Source: Brachyspira hyodysenteriae ATCC 27164
GTDB taxonomy: Bacteria > Spirochaetota > Brachyspiria > Brachyspirales > Brachyspiraceae
Reading direction: 5' to 3'
NCBI RefSeq assembly: GCF_001676785.2
Contig: NZ_CP015910.2
Coordinates: 2,604,001 to 2,668,000, forward strand
DNA: 64,000 nt
In this document: in pieces, positions 9,017-18,601 of the stretch
How positions within the stretch are numbered: position 1 is the first letter of the stretch
Layout of the letters: every line of letters starts with the position of its first letter
Notes under the pieces: model-generated
The model's database searches: none
What the model saw: only the letters and a program-made list of their open reading frames with translations
Told to the model about the DNA's origin: nothing
Position numbers and translations under genes: made by a program

Positions 9017-10342
9017 TTATCTTTTAAGAGCTATAACTTCCTGAAGCATTTGATCTGCTGTAGTAATAGTTCTAGCATTAGATTGGAATCCTCTTTGAGT
9101 TACTATCATATCTGTAAACTGCTCACTCAAATCAACGTTAGACATCTCTAAAGTTCCAGCTTTAATAGAACCTCTGCCTTCTGCAGCAGCTGTACCGATA
9201 TTAGCAGCTCCTGAGTTATTGCTTTGTACAAATAAAGTATCTCCTGCTTTCTCTAAACCGCCTGCATTATTGAATTTAGCTAATGCAACCTGACCTAAAG
9301 TTTTTCTGTTTCCATTAGTAAATACACCTGTTATTTGACCGCTATCATCAAAGCTGAAACCTTCTAGCATACCCATAGTATAACCATCTTGTTCTATAGC
9401 TTTAGTTGTTGATGGTGATTCAAATTGTGTAATACCATTAAATAAACCAACTTCACCTAAAGTAAGGTTAATAGTCTGATTTACTTCACCTTCTGTTCCT
9501 TGATAAGTGAAAGATACATTAGGCATTAATACTCCTTCTGTCTGAGTATTAGTACCATCACTTACTGAAATTAAAGAACCAGCATCATTGAATACTAATT
9601 GGAAAGTATTATTTCCGCCGCCTTCTACTGGATCACCTGCAGAAACACTTACACTTCCTTCTGTAGCATCTGGTATATCTATTACCATATCCCATCTGTT
9701 AACATCTGTTCTAGTGAAAGTTGCTCTTAATTGACGAGGTATTCCTGTAGAATCATAGATTGTTAAATCTGACTGATGTGTTTCTCCTGTTTTCTGTAAG
9801 TTACAGAAATATTTTGTATTAGCTGTAGCTCTTGCTGGGTCTTTTGAACCTACTGGTATAATAACATCTTCTACACCAGCTGAAGTATTTAATTCCATTT
9901 CGCCTGTTTCAGGATTAAGTACAGCATTCCAACCTTGTACCTTATAACCATTAGAAGGATTTACTAAATATCCGTCTTTATCTAAAGAAAAAGCACCATT
10001 TCTAGTATAATAAGAATTATTTCCTCTTTTTTCAATAAAGAAACCTTCTCCCTGAATAGCTAAATCAGTGTTTACACCTGTAACTTGTAAAGCACCTTGA
10101 GTATGTATAGTGTCTATAGTTGCAACCATCATACCTAAGCCTACTTGTTGAGGATTGATACCGCCTCTATCCTCTTGCGGCTTAGCTGCTCCGCTTAAAG
10201 ATTGGCTTATCATATCCTTGAAAGTAACTCTTCCTCTTTTAAATCCGTAAGTATTAACGTTAGCTATGTTATTTCCAACCACATCCATTCGAGTTTGATG
10301 ATTTTGCAAACCAGACACGCCGGCAAATAATGAACGCATCAT
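9017..10342 (-). CDS. flgE: flagellar hook protein FlgE
   Basis: 441 residues. The N-terminal rod/hook signature reads MRSLFAGVSGLQNHQTRMDV and continues with NNIANVNTYGFKRGRVTF. The C-terminal segment, from SNVDLSEQFTDMIVTQRGFQ to RTITTADQMLQEVIALKR, forms the coiled-coil pair with it. The D1/D2 domain lies between. FlgE builds the hook of the periplasmic flagellum; in spirochaetes hook subunits become covalently cross-linked through a Cys-Lys (lysinoalanine) bond, and a cysteine is present near residue 178 (KYFCNLQK). Two adjacent ATG codons are possible starts; GGAGG lies 10 bases upstream of the first. It is the first gene of the flagellar operon here. Confidence 0.95.
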   Translation of the reverse strand: MMRSLFAGVSGLQNHQTRMDVVGNNIANVNTYGFKRGRVTFKDMISQSLSGAAKPQEDRGGINPQQVGLGMMVATIDTIHTQGALQVTGVNTDLAIQGEGFFIEKRGNNSYYTRNGAFSLDKDGYLVNPSNGYKVQGWNAVLNPETGEMELNTSAGVEDVIIPVGSKDPARATANTKYFCNLQKTGETHQSDLTIYDSTGIPRQLRATFTRTDVNRWDMVIDIPDATEGSVSVSAGDPVEGGGNNTFQLVFNDAGSLISVSDGTNTQTEGVLMPNVSFTYQGTEGEVNQTINLTLGEVGLFNGITQFESPSTTKAIEQDGYTMGMLEGFSFDDSGQITGVFTNGNRKTLGQVALAKFNNAGGLEKAGDTLFVQSNNSGAANIGTAAAEGRGSIKAGTLEMSNVDLSEQFTDMIVTQRGFQSNARTITTADQMLQEVIALKR

Positions 10343-10383
10343 AAGGCGTATTCCTCCAAAATTTTAATATTTCTTATAAAATA

Positions 10384-10409
10384 TTTTCGGTATAATTAAA
10401 ATTTGTTTA
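10384..10409 (-). promoter_or_regulatory. candidate sigma-28 type promoter of flgE operon
   Basis: On the minus strand TAAA (10409-10406) is followed after 14 bases by ACCGAAAA (10391-10384), close to the flagellar sigma-28 consensus TAAA-N15-GCCGATAA. It lies 42 bases upstream of the flgE start. The match is imperfect, so this is a suggestion from sequence only. Confidence 0.4.
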
Positions 10410-10595
10410 ATACTTTTTTATTGTTTACAATACTATATATATATTATTTATATAATAATAATTGAAATAAACATAAAAATATGTTAGAATTACTATATAA
10501 TTGATTATATACATTTTCTTAAGCAATGTTAAAGTATGAAGTTGTTCTCTATTAGTAGTTTTATATAAATAATTTATATACAATAGGGGGATAAA

Positions 10596-12086
10596 ATGAG
10601 TTCACATAACATGGAATATTATACTTTAGAAAGAATTGAAGAAATACTCAATGATAATGAATTCTATGGTGATGATGATTCCGAAAATGATGAAAAAGAA
10701 TTCATATATAATAAAGAATATTCCAATATTATAAATATATTACAAGAATATTTAAAAAATGATGATAAAAATATAAAAAAATTATTCCTGTTGGCAAAAG
10801 CATACTATCTAAATTTTGATTCCAAAAACAGCATAGAAATACTAAAAAAAATAATAGAATTAGACAGCAAAAATGACAGAGCATTATATTGGCTCGCATG
10901 CGTGTACTATTCTTGTAATGTTATTAATGATGCTTTAAAAAACATAAAAAATGCAATAGAAATAAATGATAAGGACTCTGAATACTGGTATTTGATTGGG
11001 GAAATATACGATAACATAGGAAATTATACCGATGCCTCAATTGCATATAGAAAAGCTTACGAAATAAACAATACATCAGAAATTAATAATAATAAACAAT
11101 ATTATGCTTTTACTTTGGCTAAAGAATATTTAAAAACTGAAAATTTTGAAGAGGCTGTAAAATATCTTAAAAAATCTTTAGAAAACCTAAAAAATGATAA
11201 TAACAATGAGATTATGCATTATTTAGCATTAGCCTATGATAAAAATAAACAGTATAATGAAGCAATAGAAACATATCAAAAATTATTGAAAATGGATTAT
11301 CATAGTGAATTAGAGGATTTTTCTTCTATAGCAATAGATTCGCTTGCTAAAATATACATAAAAATTGGAAAGAATGAAGAAGCTTCAAATATATATAAAA
11401 AGTATATAGAAATTAATCCTTCTCTATGGAGCATAATAACAAAATTCTATGATAAAGACGATGGTATTGATCAATATAAAGAAATTATAAATGCATATAA
11501 TGATGTAATGAAAGAAAATCCTTCAAATAATCAGTATTACTATTATTTATCCGAATTGTATAAGGATATTAAAGAATATAATAAAGCTATAGAATTATAC
11601 AATAAAGCTATAGAAATAAATCCTAATGATTTTAATTACTATATTTCAATAGCTGCATTATATGAAGATATAAAAGAATATAATAAATCTATAGAAATGT
11701 TAAAAAAGGCAATAGAGAAAGATCCAAATAATATTGATGCCTACATTACATTAGGAGATTTATACGAAAAATTAGATAAGGTAGATGATAGAAACATTAT
11801 ATACAATAAAGCAATAGAAATATACAGCAATGAAAATGATGCTTACAGCTTTGAAAATATTGGAAATCTATATGAAAAGTTAGGAGATATAGAACAAAGA
11901 AATAATGCATATAAAAAAGCAATAGAGATATATAATGAAACACCTGATATATATCATTTAGAAAAACAAGCTGATTTATATATAAAACTTAATGATAAAA
12001 ATAATGCCATTAATTCATATAAAAAATTATTAGAAATAGATCCTTATAACAATAAAGCATTAGAAAAAATAGAAGAATTACAATAA
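10596..12086 (+). CDS. tetratricopeptide repeat protein
   Basis: 496 residues made almost wholly of about 34-residue helical repeats. Clear units include one around residues 97-130 (ALKNIKNAIEINDKDSEYWY), NKAIELYNKAIEINPNDFNY near 325 and KSIEMLKKAIEKDPNNIDAY near 360. There is no signal peptide or membrane segment, so it is probably cytoplasmic, acting as a protein-binding scaffold. An acidic stretch of Asp/Glu/Asn fills the first 40 residues. The ATG at 10596 is preceded by a strong AGGGGG. TPR proteins are very numerous in Brachyspira. The partner is unknown. It points toward pncB, with a repeat-rich gap between. Confidence 0.85.
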   Translation: MSSHNMEYYTLERIEEILNDNEFYGDDDSENDEKEFIYNKEYSNIINILQEYLKNDDKNIKKLFLLAKAYYLNFDSKNSIEILKKIIELDSKNDRALYWLACVYYSCNVINDALKNIKNAIEINDKDSEYWYLIGEIYDNIGNYTDASIAYRKAYEINNTSEINNNKQYYAFTLAKEYLKTENFEEAVKYLKKSLENLKNDNNNEIMHYLALAYDKNKQYNEAIETYQKLLKMDYHSELEDFSSIAIDSLAKIYIKIGKNEEASNIYKKYIEINPSLWSIITKFYDKDDGIDQYKEIINAYNDVMKENPSNNQYYYYLSELYKDIKEYNKAIELYNKAIEINPNDFNYYISIAALYEDIKEYNKSIEMLKKAIEKDPNNIDAYITLGDLYEKLDKVDDRNIIYNKAIEIYSNENDAYSFENIGNLYEKLGDIEQRNNAYKKAIEIYNETPDIYHLEKQADLYIKLNDKNNAINSYKKLLEIDPYNNKALEKIEELQ

Positions 12087-12609
12087 TTCTTAATGATATT
12101 AAAAGATTAATTATATTTGATAATTATATAATAAATACAAATCTATAAAAATTAAAATATATTTTCACACGCACGCAGAATAATTTTTTAATATATGTTT
12201 ATTAAAAATTTTTATGCAGATAATATATTAAAATTTATTTACCGTGCGTTAAAAGAATTGCTAATACAATAAAATTTAGGGCGGGTGTGCTTTAATAAAT
12301 AAAGCTAAAAAAATTAATTTTTTTTAATTATAAGTGAAGCTAAAAAATATAGAGGGCGGGGTATGTAATTAAGTTTTAAAACTTATCTTCACTCCCCACC
12401 CCATAAATTTTTTAATTTAATTTGAATTTTTTATTATTTATTTCTCTATTGTCTAATTAGAATTTTAACTCCCCTCCCAAGATTTTTTAAATTTAGTATG
12501 CATACACCGCGCGCAGAATAATTTTTTAATATATGTTTATTAAAAATTTAATTTAAATAATATATAGTAATTAATTTACCGCGCGTCAGATTAATAATAA
12601 TATTAAAAA
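12087..12609. repeat. composite GC-box intergenic repeat, full copy
   Basis: This gap between convergent genes holds no convincing coding sequence. A 38-bp direct repeat occurs at 12174-12211 and 12512-12549; each copy starts an imperfect hairpin whose other arm ends in CCGTGCGTT (12242-12250) or CCGCGCGTC (about 12579-12587). Between them are GC boxes in an otherwise nearly GC-free region: GGGCGGGTG at 12279, GAGGGCGGGG at 12352, ACTCCCCACCCC at 12391 and CTCCCCTCCC near 12469. The palindrome AAGTTTTAAAACTT (12371-12384) sits at the centre. Related elements lie at 37721-37935 and 45150-45495. Confidence 0.75.
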
Positions 12610-13809
12610 TTACTCTTTTGCAACTATTTTCAAATAATTTAAGAATGCATCATCTTCGCATATAGTCTTACCTTCATCATCTGATATTTTAGCAACAGGC
12701 TTACCATTAACACTTTGAAGTTTCATAACTATATTTAAAGGTTTTGCTATAGGTTCAAAATCATTTGTGATATAAGTACCTATACCAAATGCTACATTAG
12801 TTTCATCTTTGAATTCTTTGTATATATTATATGCCTTATCAAAATTAAGACTATCGCTAAAAAGCAATGTCTTAGTTCTTGGATCAACTCTCAGTTTTTT
12901 ATAGTGATTTATAACTTTATGCCCCCAAACAAAAGGATCTCCTGAATCATGTCTTATTCCATCATAAAGTTTTGCAAAATATAAATCAAAATCTTTTAAA
13001 AATTTATCAGTACCTAATGTATCCGATAAAGCTATTCCTAAATCTCCTCTATATTCATTAACCCAAGACTGAAGCATAAATTTCTGACTTTCTGCAAGTC
13101 TCACTTTATCTAATGCCTGCCCTATCTGATAATATTCATGAGCATTAGTACCAACCGCAAGTAAATCATAAGTTTTAGCAAAATATACATTGCTCGTTCC
13201 AACCAAACATGCGGCTGGTAGCTTTTCTTTTAATATAGAAATAACTTTCTTCTGCCAATCGAATGAAAATCTTCTCCTAGTCCCAAAATCTGAAAATCTA
13301 AATCCATTATCTGATTTATGTATGGGAAGTAATTTCTCATCTATTTTTTTTATTAAATTAGTTTTAGCCTGTTCATAAGCTTTTTTACCATTATCATCTT
13401 TACAAGTAGTATAGGCATAATAAATCTCACTAATCATAGCAAGAATAGGTATCTCCCAAAGAATAGTTTGATACCAAGGGCCTTCTATTTCTACAGTTAA
13501 TTTATCATCATCAAATAAAGCTCTTATATGTTCTCCTAAAGGCTTATATAATTTAAGAAACTCTATATAATCTTTTTTTATGAATCTTAAAGAAGCCAAA
13601 TATTCCAATTCATCTTTTCTGAAAGTTAAATCACAGAAATATTTTATCTGTTTCAAAAATTCCCTATGCATATCTTCAGTCCATTCCAAAATATTCCTGC
13701 TTCTAAATACATAACGAACCCAAACATCAGAAAACTGTCTTAAAGCACATTGCTGCATAGTGAATTTATATAAATCAGTGTCTAGTAAACTATTTATTAT
13801 AGGTTTCAT
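12610..13809 (-). CDS. pncB: nicotinate phosphoribosyltransferase
   Basis: 399 residues. The N-terminus SLLDTDLYKFTMQQCAL is the substrate-loop signature of PncB. SDFGTRRRFSFDWQ and VGTSNVYFA follow, and VGTNAHEYYQIGQAL contains the histidine that is autophosphorylated in this family. RHDSGDP and LFSDSL are the PRPP and phosphate-binding segments. It makes nicotinate mononucleotide from nicotinate and PRPP, coupled to ATP hydrolysis, for NAD salvage. It is followed 13 bases upstream by the AtpZ-like gene, which is probably transcribed first in the same unit. Confidence 0.94.
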   Translation of the reverse strand: MKPIINSLLDTDLYKFTMQQCALRQFSDVWVRYVFRSRNILEWTEDMHREFLKQIKYFCDLTFRKDELEYLASLRFIKKDYIEFLKLYKPLGEHIRALFDDDKLTVEIEGPWYQTILWEIPILAMISEIYYAYTTCKDDNGKKAYEQAKTNLIKKIDEKLLPIHKSDNGFRFSDFGTRRRFSFDWQKKVISILKEKLPAACLVGTSNVYFAKTYDLLAVGTNAHEYYQIGQALDKVRLAESQKFMLQSWVNEYRGDLGIALSDTLGTDKFLKDFDLYFAKLYDGIRHDSGDPFVWGHKVINHYKKLRVDPRTKTLLFSDSLNFDKAYNIYKEFKDETNVAFGIGTYITNDFEPIAKPLNIVMKLQSVNGKPVAKISDDEGKTICEDDAFLNYLKIVAKE

Positions 13810-13822
13810 TTTTTATCCTTAT

Positions 13823-14047
13823 CTATTTTTTTATTTTATCAAAAGTTTTGGATATCTTATAAAGCCTATAAATTCCCGAGACAAAACCTACAAATATACC
13901 TATTATTGTAAATAAAGGCTTACTGTTAAAATGTTTATCTGCATAATATCCTACAAAAGTCAACCCTAATACCATGCTTCCAAACTCAACACCAAGTGCG
14001 GCATATTTTATTCCATTTTGTAGTTTTTTATTATCCGTTATATTCAT
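13823..14047 (-). CDS. small AtpZ/AtpI-like membrane protein
   Basis: 74 residues with two membrane helices (about residues 16-35 and 44-62) in the pattern GVEFGSMVLGLTFVGYYADK ... PLFTIIGIFVGFVSGIYRLY, which fits the AtpZ/AtpI family normally encoded next to F-type ATP synthase genes. No ATP synthase gene is nearby here. Its start overlaps the stop of the LytM-like gene by 4 bases (ATGA type), so the two are translationally coupled. Function is inferred from family resemblance only; AtpZ/AtpI proteins are linked to c-ring assembly or Mg/Ca transport. Confidence 0.65.
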   Translation of the reverse strand: MNITDNKKLQNGIKYAALGVEFGSMVLGLTFVGYYADKHFNSKPLFTIIGIFVGFVSGIYRLYKISKTFDKIKK

Positions 14048-14943
14048 TGATATTCCACTGTTGTAAATATTAATGGATTAACATATTCAGTAGCTATTCT
14101 CAATTCATACTCAAAAACACCCGTTTTGGCATTTCCCAATATTTCACCTTTCTTCACATCCATTTTTTCTGATACCAAAGAAGTAGCAAGTCCGCTGTAT
14201 CTAGTAATAATACCAAATCTATGATAAATTGTAATTGTAAACCCTGTATCCTTATCGTAAGTTATATCATTAACAGTACCGGAAGCAGTAGCCCTAATCA
14301 AAGTTCCTGCAATAGTCTCAAAACCTATTCCTCTTGATATAATAGAGCCATCCTGATATGGTCTGGATATAACAGCATATCTTGAATCTATAGGCAGTAT
14401 TGAAGGTATAGGCTCTAATGCATTATTCTTTGAAGTTATATTAGCCTTTAATTCATCTAAATACACCTTTAATTTTTCCAATTCTTCTGCTCTTAGATTC
14501 ATAAGAAGGATATTATCCATATAATTGCTGGAAAAATTTATATTATTTGTATCTACTTTCAAAATAGATGCAATATTTGACATATCGCTTCTATAATAAT
14601 CATTAGAAACTACAGAACTGAATATATTTTCAAGAGAATTTATCTCGGTTAATTTATCCTTATAACTTCCACTTAATACCTCAGTTTTACTAGCTAAAAC
14701 AGTATTTTTTGTAAGGAAAGAAAAAGTTGTAAGAAGTGATAATGAAATTATCAATACTATTATTATAATAGAATATATTGGAAGTGATAATGTTTTAGTT
14801 TTCTTTTTAGAATGCGGTATAAACATAAAGTAAATTCTGTGAGTAAGAAATTTACCTATTTTATGAAAAAATAAATGAAAAAAATTTTCTTTTTTATTTA
14901 TATATTTATTATTATTTTTCTTTTTCTTAGGTTTTATATACAT
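14044..14943 (-). CDS. membrane-anchored degenerate LytM/M23-like protein
   Basis: 299 residues: a Lys/Asn-rich basic cytoplasmic start, one membrane helix (about residues 54-76), a short helical linker (130-165) and a C-terminal LytM-like beta domain (175-299). The motifs are recognisable (RPYQDGSIISRGIGFE; TITIYHRFGIITRYSGL; YELRIATEYVNPL) but the zinc ligands of active M23 peptidases are absent: the HxxxD and the YxHL/HxH histidines are replaced. I infer a non-catalytic, EnvC/NlpD-like regulator or binder. That fits its neighbour, an amidase gene 79 bases upstream. Its stop overlaps the AtpZ-like start. Confidence 0.7.
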   Translation of the reverse strand: MYIKPKKKKNNNKYINKKENFFHLFFHKIGKFLTHRIYFMFIPHSKKKTKTLSLPIYSIIIIVLIISLSLLTTFSFLTKNTVLASKTEVLSGSYKDKLTEINSLENIFSSVVSNDYYRSDMSNIASILKVDTNNINFSSNYMDNILLMNLRAEELEKLKVYLDELKANITSKNNALEPIPSILPIDSRYAVISRPYQDGSIISRGIGFETIAGTLIRATASGTVNDITYDKDTGFTITIYHRFGIITRYSGLATSLVSEKMDVKKGEILGNAKTGVFEYELRIATEYVNPLIFTTVEYQ

Positions 14944-15022
14944 AATTCTACTACTGCCTATTTTAGAGTTATTTTAACAAAATATTGATTTTTAATCAAC
15001 AATATAATAACAGTTAAATAGT

Positions 15023-15967
15023 TTATTTTGTAGTATATATATCAACTAAAGCCAAATACATCTGATTAGCCAATTCTTTTACAGCCTTATTGCTTCCAAA
15101 CTGCCATTCATGTATAAAAGCAGATTCTATAAGTACAGAAGGAACATCTTTTTTAATTTCCTGCTTATTATATGCATTTTCAAAAGCATCGCCTATAACT
15201 ATTAAACCTCTTAAAGATATAGCATTATTTATAAGTTCTTCTCTATCATAGAATTTCCAAACAGAATTAGGAAGAACTCTGTCATGTCCTATTATTGGAG
15301 ATATTTTATATTTTTCCTGCATTCTTTCAGATAATTTATATGCAACCTGCATAGAAGCTGGAAATTCCCTATTATAAGGACTAACTATAACATGAAAGCC
15401 TGAAGTTTTATTTCTTCTGCTTATATAAGGCATATAATCAAAATGTATGCTTAAAAGTAAATCAAAATTATTATCTATAGCATAATGTCTTATAGCATAT
15501 AATTCTAAAGTCTGGTATCTAGTTAAATTTCCGGTTCTTTCTTCTCCTTTTACTTTAGTATTATATATACCTAGAAGCTCTTCATAATTGTTAGTCATAT
15601 ACTCTTTTATAGGTCTGCTGTAATATGCCCCTTCTCTGCTTAAGAAATACTCGAATCTATTATCTTCTGAAAGTATTTTTGCTAATTCCCTTGCTACTCT
15701 CAAATTCATATAATATTCATAACCCAAATATCCTAATGCACCTTTAGTAGCTGCATTATGACCAGGATCTATAAGTATTCTTACCTTTCTATTTTCTATT
15801 ATATCATTAAATTTTCTGCTCGGATTTTCGGCATTATTCAATTCACCTTCTCTTACTATAGTTTCAGAAACTTTAGTATTAGCAGTAACTATAAGAGATG
15901 AAAAAGATACTATTATCAAAACGATAATAACTGTAGAAAATATAATAAAACGGTTCTTGTTATTCAT
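15023..15967 (-). CDS. N-acetylmuramoyl-L-alanine amidase (amidase_3 family)
   Basis: 314 residues with an N-terminal signal anchor (about residues 7-30). The zinc amidase pattern is visible: RILIDPGHNAATKG (His ligand), GYEYYMNLRVARELA (Glu ligand), LLLSIHFDYMP (second His) and VPSVLIESAFIHE (catalytic Glu near the C-terminus). The family cleaves the amide bond between N-acetylmuramate and L-alanine in peptidoglycan, in the periplasm. The gene lies just upstream of the degenerate LytM protein, and LytM factors activate such amidases in other bacteria, so a functional pairing is plausible but inferred. Confidence 0.82.
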   Translation of the reverse strand: MNNKNRFIIFSTVIIVLIIVSFSSLIVTANTKVSETIVREGELNNAENPSRKFNDIIENRKVRILIDPGHNAATKGALGYLGYEYYMNLRVARELAKILSEDNRFEYFLSREGAYYSRPIKEYMTNNYEELLGIYNTKVKGEERTGNLTRYQTLELYAIRHYAIDNNFDLLLSIHFDYMPYISRRNKTSGFHVIVSPYNREFPASMQVAYKLSERMQEKYKISPIIGHDRVLPNSVWKFYDREELINNAISLRGLIVIGDAFENAYNKQEIKKDVPSVLIESAFIHEWQFGSNKAVKELANQMYLALVDIYTTK

Positions 15968-16021
15968 AGTAATTTAATTATCGTAAATAATTTTATTAAA
16001 TTAATAAGCGTATATATAAAA

Positions 16022-16041
16022 ATAGGGCTTTTATAAGCCCC
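16022..16041 (-). terminator. Rho-independent terminator of the ankyrin gene
   Basis: GGGCTT (16025-16030), loop TTAT, AAGCCC (16035-16040), with a T-rich tract (CTATTTTTATA) on the minus-strand 3' side. It lies 28 bases past the stop of the ankyrin-repeat gene. Confidence 0.75.
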
Positions 16042-16068
16042 ATTATAATATTTACTTATTATTAATTA

Positions 16069-16758
16069 TTATTGACAAGAAGCTTTTCCAGTACGTACAT
16101 TTATTCCGCCGGCATCGGATATCATCTTGATAATATTCTGATTTCTTGATTCACATGCATAAGTATAAGCAGATTTATTCAATTGTTTGCTTACTATATT
16201 AACATCAACTTTTTTATCTAATAAAAATTTTACAGCTTTTTCTCTGCTGTTTCCAGCAGCAACCATAAGCATTGTTTCTCCGTCTCTTTTATCCTGCTCA
16301 TTAAGATCTAATTTTCCATTATATAGAGGATATAAATATTCTATAACATCAATATTTCCTCCAAGTATAGCAGATTTAAAAGCACTTGTAACATCAGCAG
16401 TATCTCCTGCATAAAGATTGGCTCCTTTAGATATTAAATACTGAACAACATCTAAATACCCTATAAAAGCAGCCCATCCTAAAGCAGTTTGCTTCAGACT
16501 GTATGTATCCTGAACCTCTATATCCTGACCTGCTTCAACCATTCTTTTTATTTCATCAAGATTTCCTTCTTTAACAGCATCAAACCATTTAGCATTAGGA
16601 CCTTGAGAACCTTTTGTATAAAATATTCTGTGTGAAAGTCTTCTAGGGTTGGCAAGATTGGTTAATTGCTCTGGTGTAAGCCTTTTAAATCTTGAAGTTT
16701 GAGAATAAAGAGGAATAGATAAAATTAAAATAAATAAAATACTGGCTAACTTTTTCAT
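16069..16758 (-). CDS. secreted ankyrin-repeat protein
   Basis: 229 residues with a signal peptide (MKKLASILFILILSIPLYSQ). Ankyrin repeats follow: WFDAVKEGNLDEIKRMVEAG, TALGWAAFIGYLDVVQYLIS, FKSAILGGNIDVIEYLYP, and TMLMVAAGNSREKAVKFLLD, four to five units over residues 55-215. It is probably periplasmic or outer-membrane associated and binds protein partners. Ankyrin proteins are an expanded family in Brachyspira. The C-terminus ends with a Cys-containing tail (KASCQ). Confidence 0.85.
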   Translation of the reverse strand: MKKLASILFILILSIPLYSQTSRFKRLTPEQLTNLANPRRLSHRIFYTKGSQGPNAKWFDAVKEGNLDEIKRMVEAGQDIEVQDTYSLKQTALGWAAFIGYLDVVQYLISKGANLYAGDTADVTSAFKSAILGGNIDVIEYLYPLYNGKLDLNEQDKRDGETMLMVAAGNSREKAVKFLLDKKVDVNIVSKQLNKSAYTYACESRNQNIIKMISDAGGINVRTGKASCQ

Positions 16759-16925
16759 GTAATCTCTCCAATTTAGTTTTTGTTTTAAAACAAAAATTAC
16801 TATGATTAGTAAAATAATTTTACTAATTTTAATTAAAAATAAATTACTATTATCACTAAAAATAATTGCATTATATAAATTATTATAGTATTATGATAAC
16901 CAATAATAAATTAAAGGAAAAAGTT

Positions 16926-18530
16926 ATGTTCAAAAAAATACTAATTATTTCACTAACATTGATTATGATATTTGCAGTATCATGCTCATCATCCAAAACA
17001 AGAAACAATAAAGAATTATTCATTAATGCAGGAGAAGAACCCAAAACAATAGACCCTACATTATCCGGAAATGATTTTGTATATCCAAGACATGTATTTG
17101 AAACTTTGATAACAAAGGATATATCAGGAAATTTACAGGCCGGAGCTTGTGAAAGCTTAAATATTTCTGATAATGGTCTTGTATATACTTTCAATTTAAG
17201 AACAAATGCCAAATGGTCTGACGGAAAAAATGTTATTGCTGATGATTTTGTATATGCATTACAAAGAGCAGCAAATCCTCTAAGCGGTGCTGAATATACA
17301 TCTTTTATAGAATATATAAAAAATGCTGCTAAAATATTATCAAGAGAACTTCCTGTTGAGCAGCTTGGAGTAAAAGCTATTAATGATTACACTTTAGAAA
17401 TAACTTTAGAAGCTCCTATAGGTTATTTCTTGGATATTTTAACTTATCCTATATTTGCCCCTGTTAGAAAAGATATAATAGAACAGTATGGAGATCAATG
17501 GTCATTAAAACCTGAAAGTTATATAGGTAACGGTGCGTTTATAATGACTGAAAGAAAGCTTGATGAAAAAATAGTTGTTGTAAAAAATACTAACTATTGG
17601 AATAAAAATAATATAGTACCTGAAAAAATTACTTTTGTTATGATGAAAGATGCTAATTTGGCATTAGCAGGAATAAAAGACGGTTCATTAGATTTTTCTG
17701 TTTATATTATAGAACAGGATTTAGAAAAATTAAAATCTGAAGGCATAGTTAATATTGCTCCATATTTTTCTACAGTTGCATTCGGTATAAATGCTACCAA
17801 TGAAGTATTAAAAGATACAAGAATAAGAAAGGCTTTATCTTTAGCTATAGACAGAAACTATATAGTAGAAAATGTTGTTCCTACAGCTAAATCTCCTACA
17901 AGTGCTTGGGTGCCTGTTGGTGCTTATGATGTAGAGGGAGATTTCAGAGAAAATGGAGGAGAATATATAGATTTATCAAAAGAAGCTTACTCTAATAATG
18001 TAGAAATGGCTAAGCAATTAATGGCTGAAGCTGGATATCCTAATGGAGAAGGATTTCCTGTACTTGAATATAAAACTACTGCAGATTTAGTATATATACA
18101 AGTAGCAGAGGCAGTTCAGCAGATGTGGAAAGAAAATTTAGGTGTTGATTTACAAATATCATCTATGGAATGGGCAGCTTATCAGCAAATGAGAAGCGAA
18201 AAAAATTATCAGCTTATAAGAACTTTATGGATTGGTGATTACAGCGATCCTATGACTTTCTTAGAAAATTATTTAAGCTATAGAAGCCAAAATACATCAG
18301 GATACAGCAATAAACAATTTGATAATTATATAGAATCTGCTAGAAATTCTGTTAAGCAAGAAATAAGAATGAAAGCTATGCATGAAGCTGAAAAAATATT
18401 AATAGCAGAAGATAATTTATTAATACCAATATACAATCCTTCAAATCCTGTTTTAGTAAGTAAAAGATTGAAAGATTATGTTCTAACACCATTAATGGAA
18501 TATCATTTCCATTATGCATATTTGGAATAA
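16926..18530 (+). CDS. peptide ABC transporter substrate-binding lipoprotein (OppA-like)
   Basis: 534 residues from the ATG at 16926, which has AAAGGA 8 bases upstream; an in-frame ATG at 16866 would place 20 extra residues before the lipoprotein signal and is unlikely. The signal MFKKILIISLTLIMIFAVSC ends in a loose spirochaetal lipobox with Cys20. The mature part is an SBP_bac_5 protein: GEEPKTIDPTLSGND, YTFNLRTNAKWSDGKNVIADDFVYAL, IRKALSLAIDRNYIVENV. It captures oligopeptides for import. No permease or ATPase genes adjoin, so it is an orphan binding protein that must use a transporter encoded elsewhere. Confidence 0.92.
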   Translation: MFKKILIISLTLIMIFAVSCSSSKTRNNKELFINAGEEPKTIDPTLSGNDFVYPRHVFETLITKDISGNLQAGACESLNISDNGLVYTFNLRTNAKWSDGKNVIADDFVYALQRAANPLSGAEYTSFIEYIKNAAKILSRELPVEQLGVKAINDYTLEITLEAPIGYFLDILTYPIFAPVRKDIIEQYGDQWSLKPESYIGNGAFIMTERKLDEKIVVVKNTNYWNKNNIVPEKITFVMMKDANLALAGIKDGSLDFSVYIIEQDLEKLKSEGIVNIAPYFSTVAFGINATNEVLKDTRIRKALSLAIDRNYIVENVVPTAKSPTSAWVPVGAYDVEGDFRENGGEYIDLSKEAYSNNVEMAKQLMAEAGYPNGEGFPVLEYKTTADLVYIQVAEAVQQMWKENLGVDLQISSMEWAAYQQMRSEKNYQLIRTLWIGDYSDPMTFLENYLSYRSQNTSGYSNKQFDNYIESARNSVKQEIRMKAMHEAEKILIAEDNLLIPIYNPSNPVLVSKRLKDYVLTPLMEYHFHYAYLE

Positions 18531-18548
18531 AATATAAAATTACGAATG

Positions 18549-18600
18549 CCTGCTATTTGTAAAAATAGATAAACAATTTTTATTAGCAATAATAAAAAAT
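18549..18600 (+). repeat. TAGCAATAATAAAA intergenic repeat, copy 1
   Basis: CTGCTATTTGTAAA at 18550 and TAGCAATAATAAAA near 18584 match two copies downstream of the M28 peptidase gene (49191-49233 and 49351-49387). The element sits directly 3' of the OppA-like gene and before its terminator. Confidence 0.6.
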
Positions 18601-18601
18601 T

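Noticed and set aside
12087..12609. Insertion sequence or remnant in the repeat-rich gap
   Set aside because: No transposase frame remains and the terminal structures do not resemble known IS ends; it is better described as an intergenic repeat.
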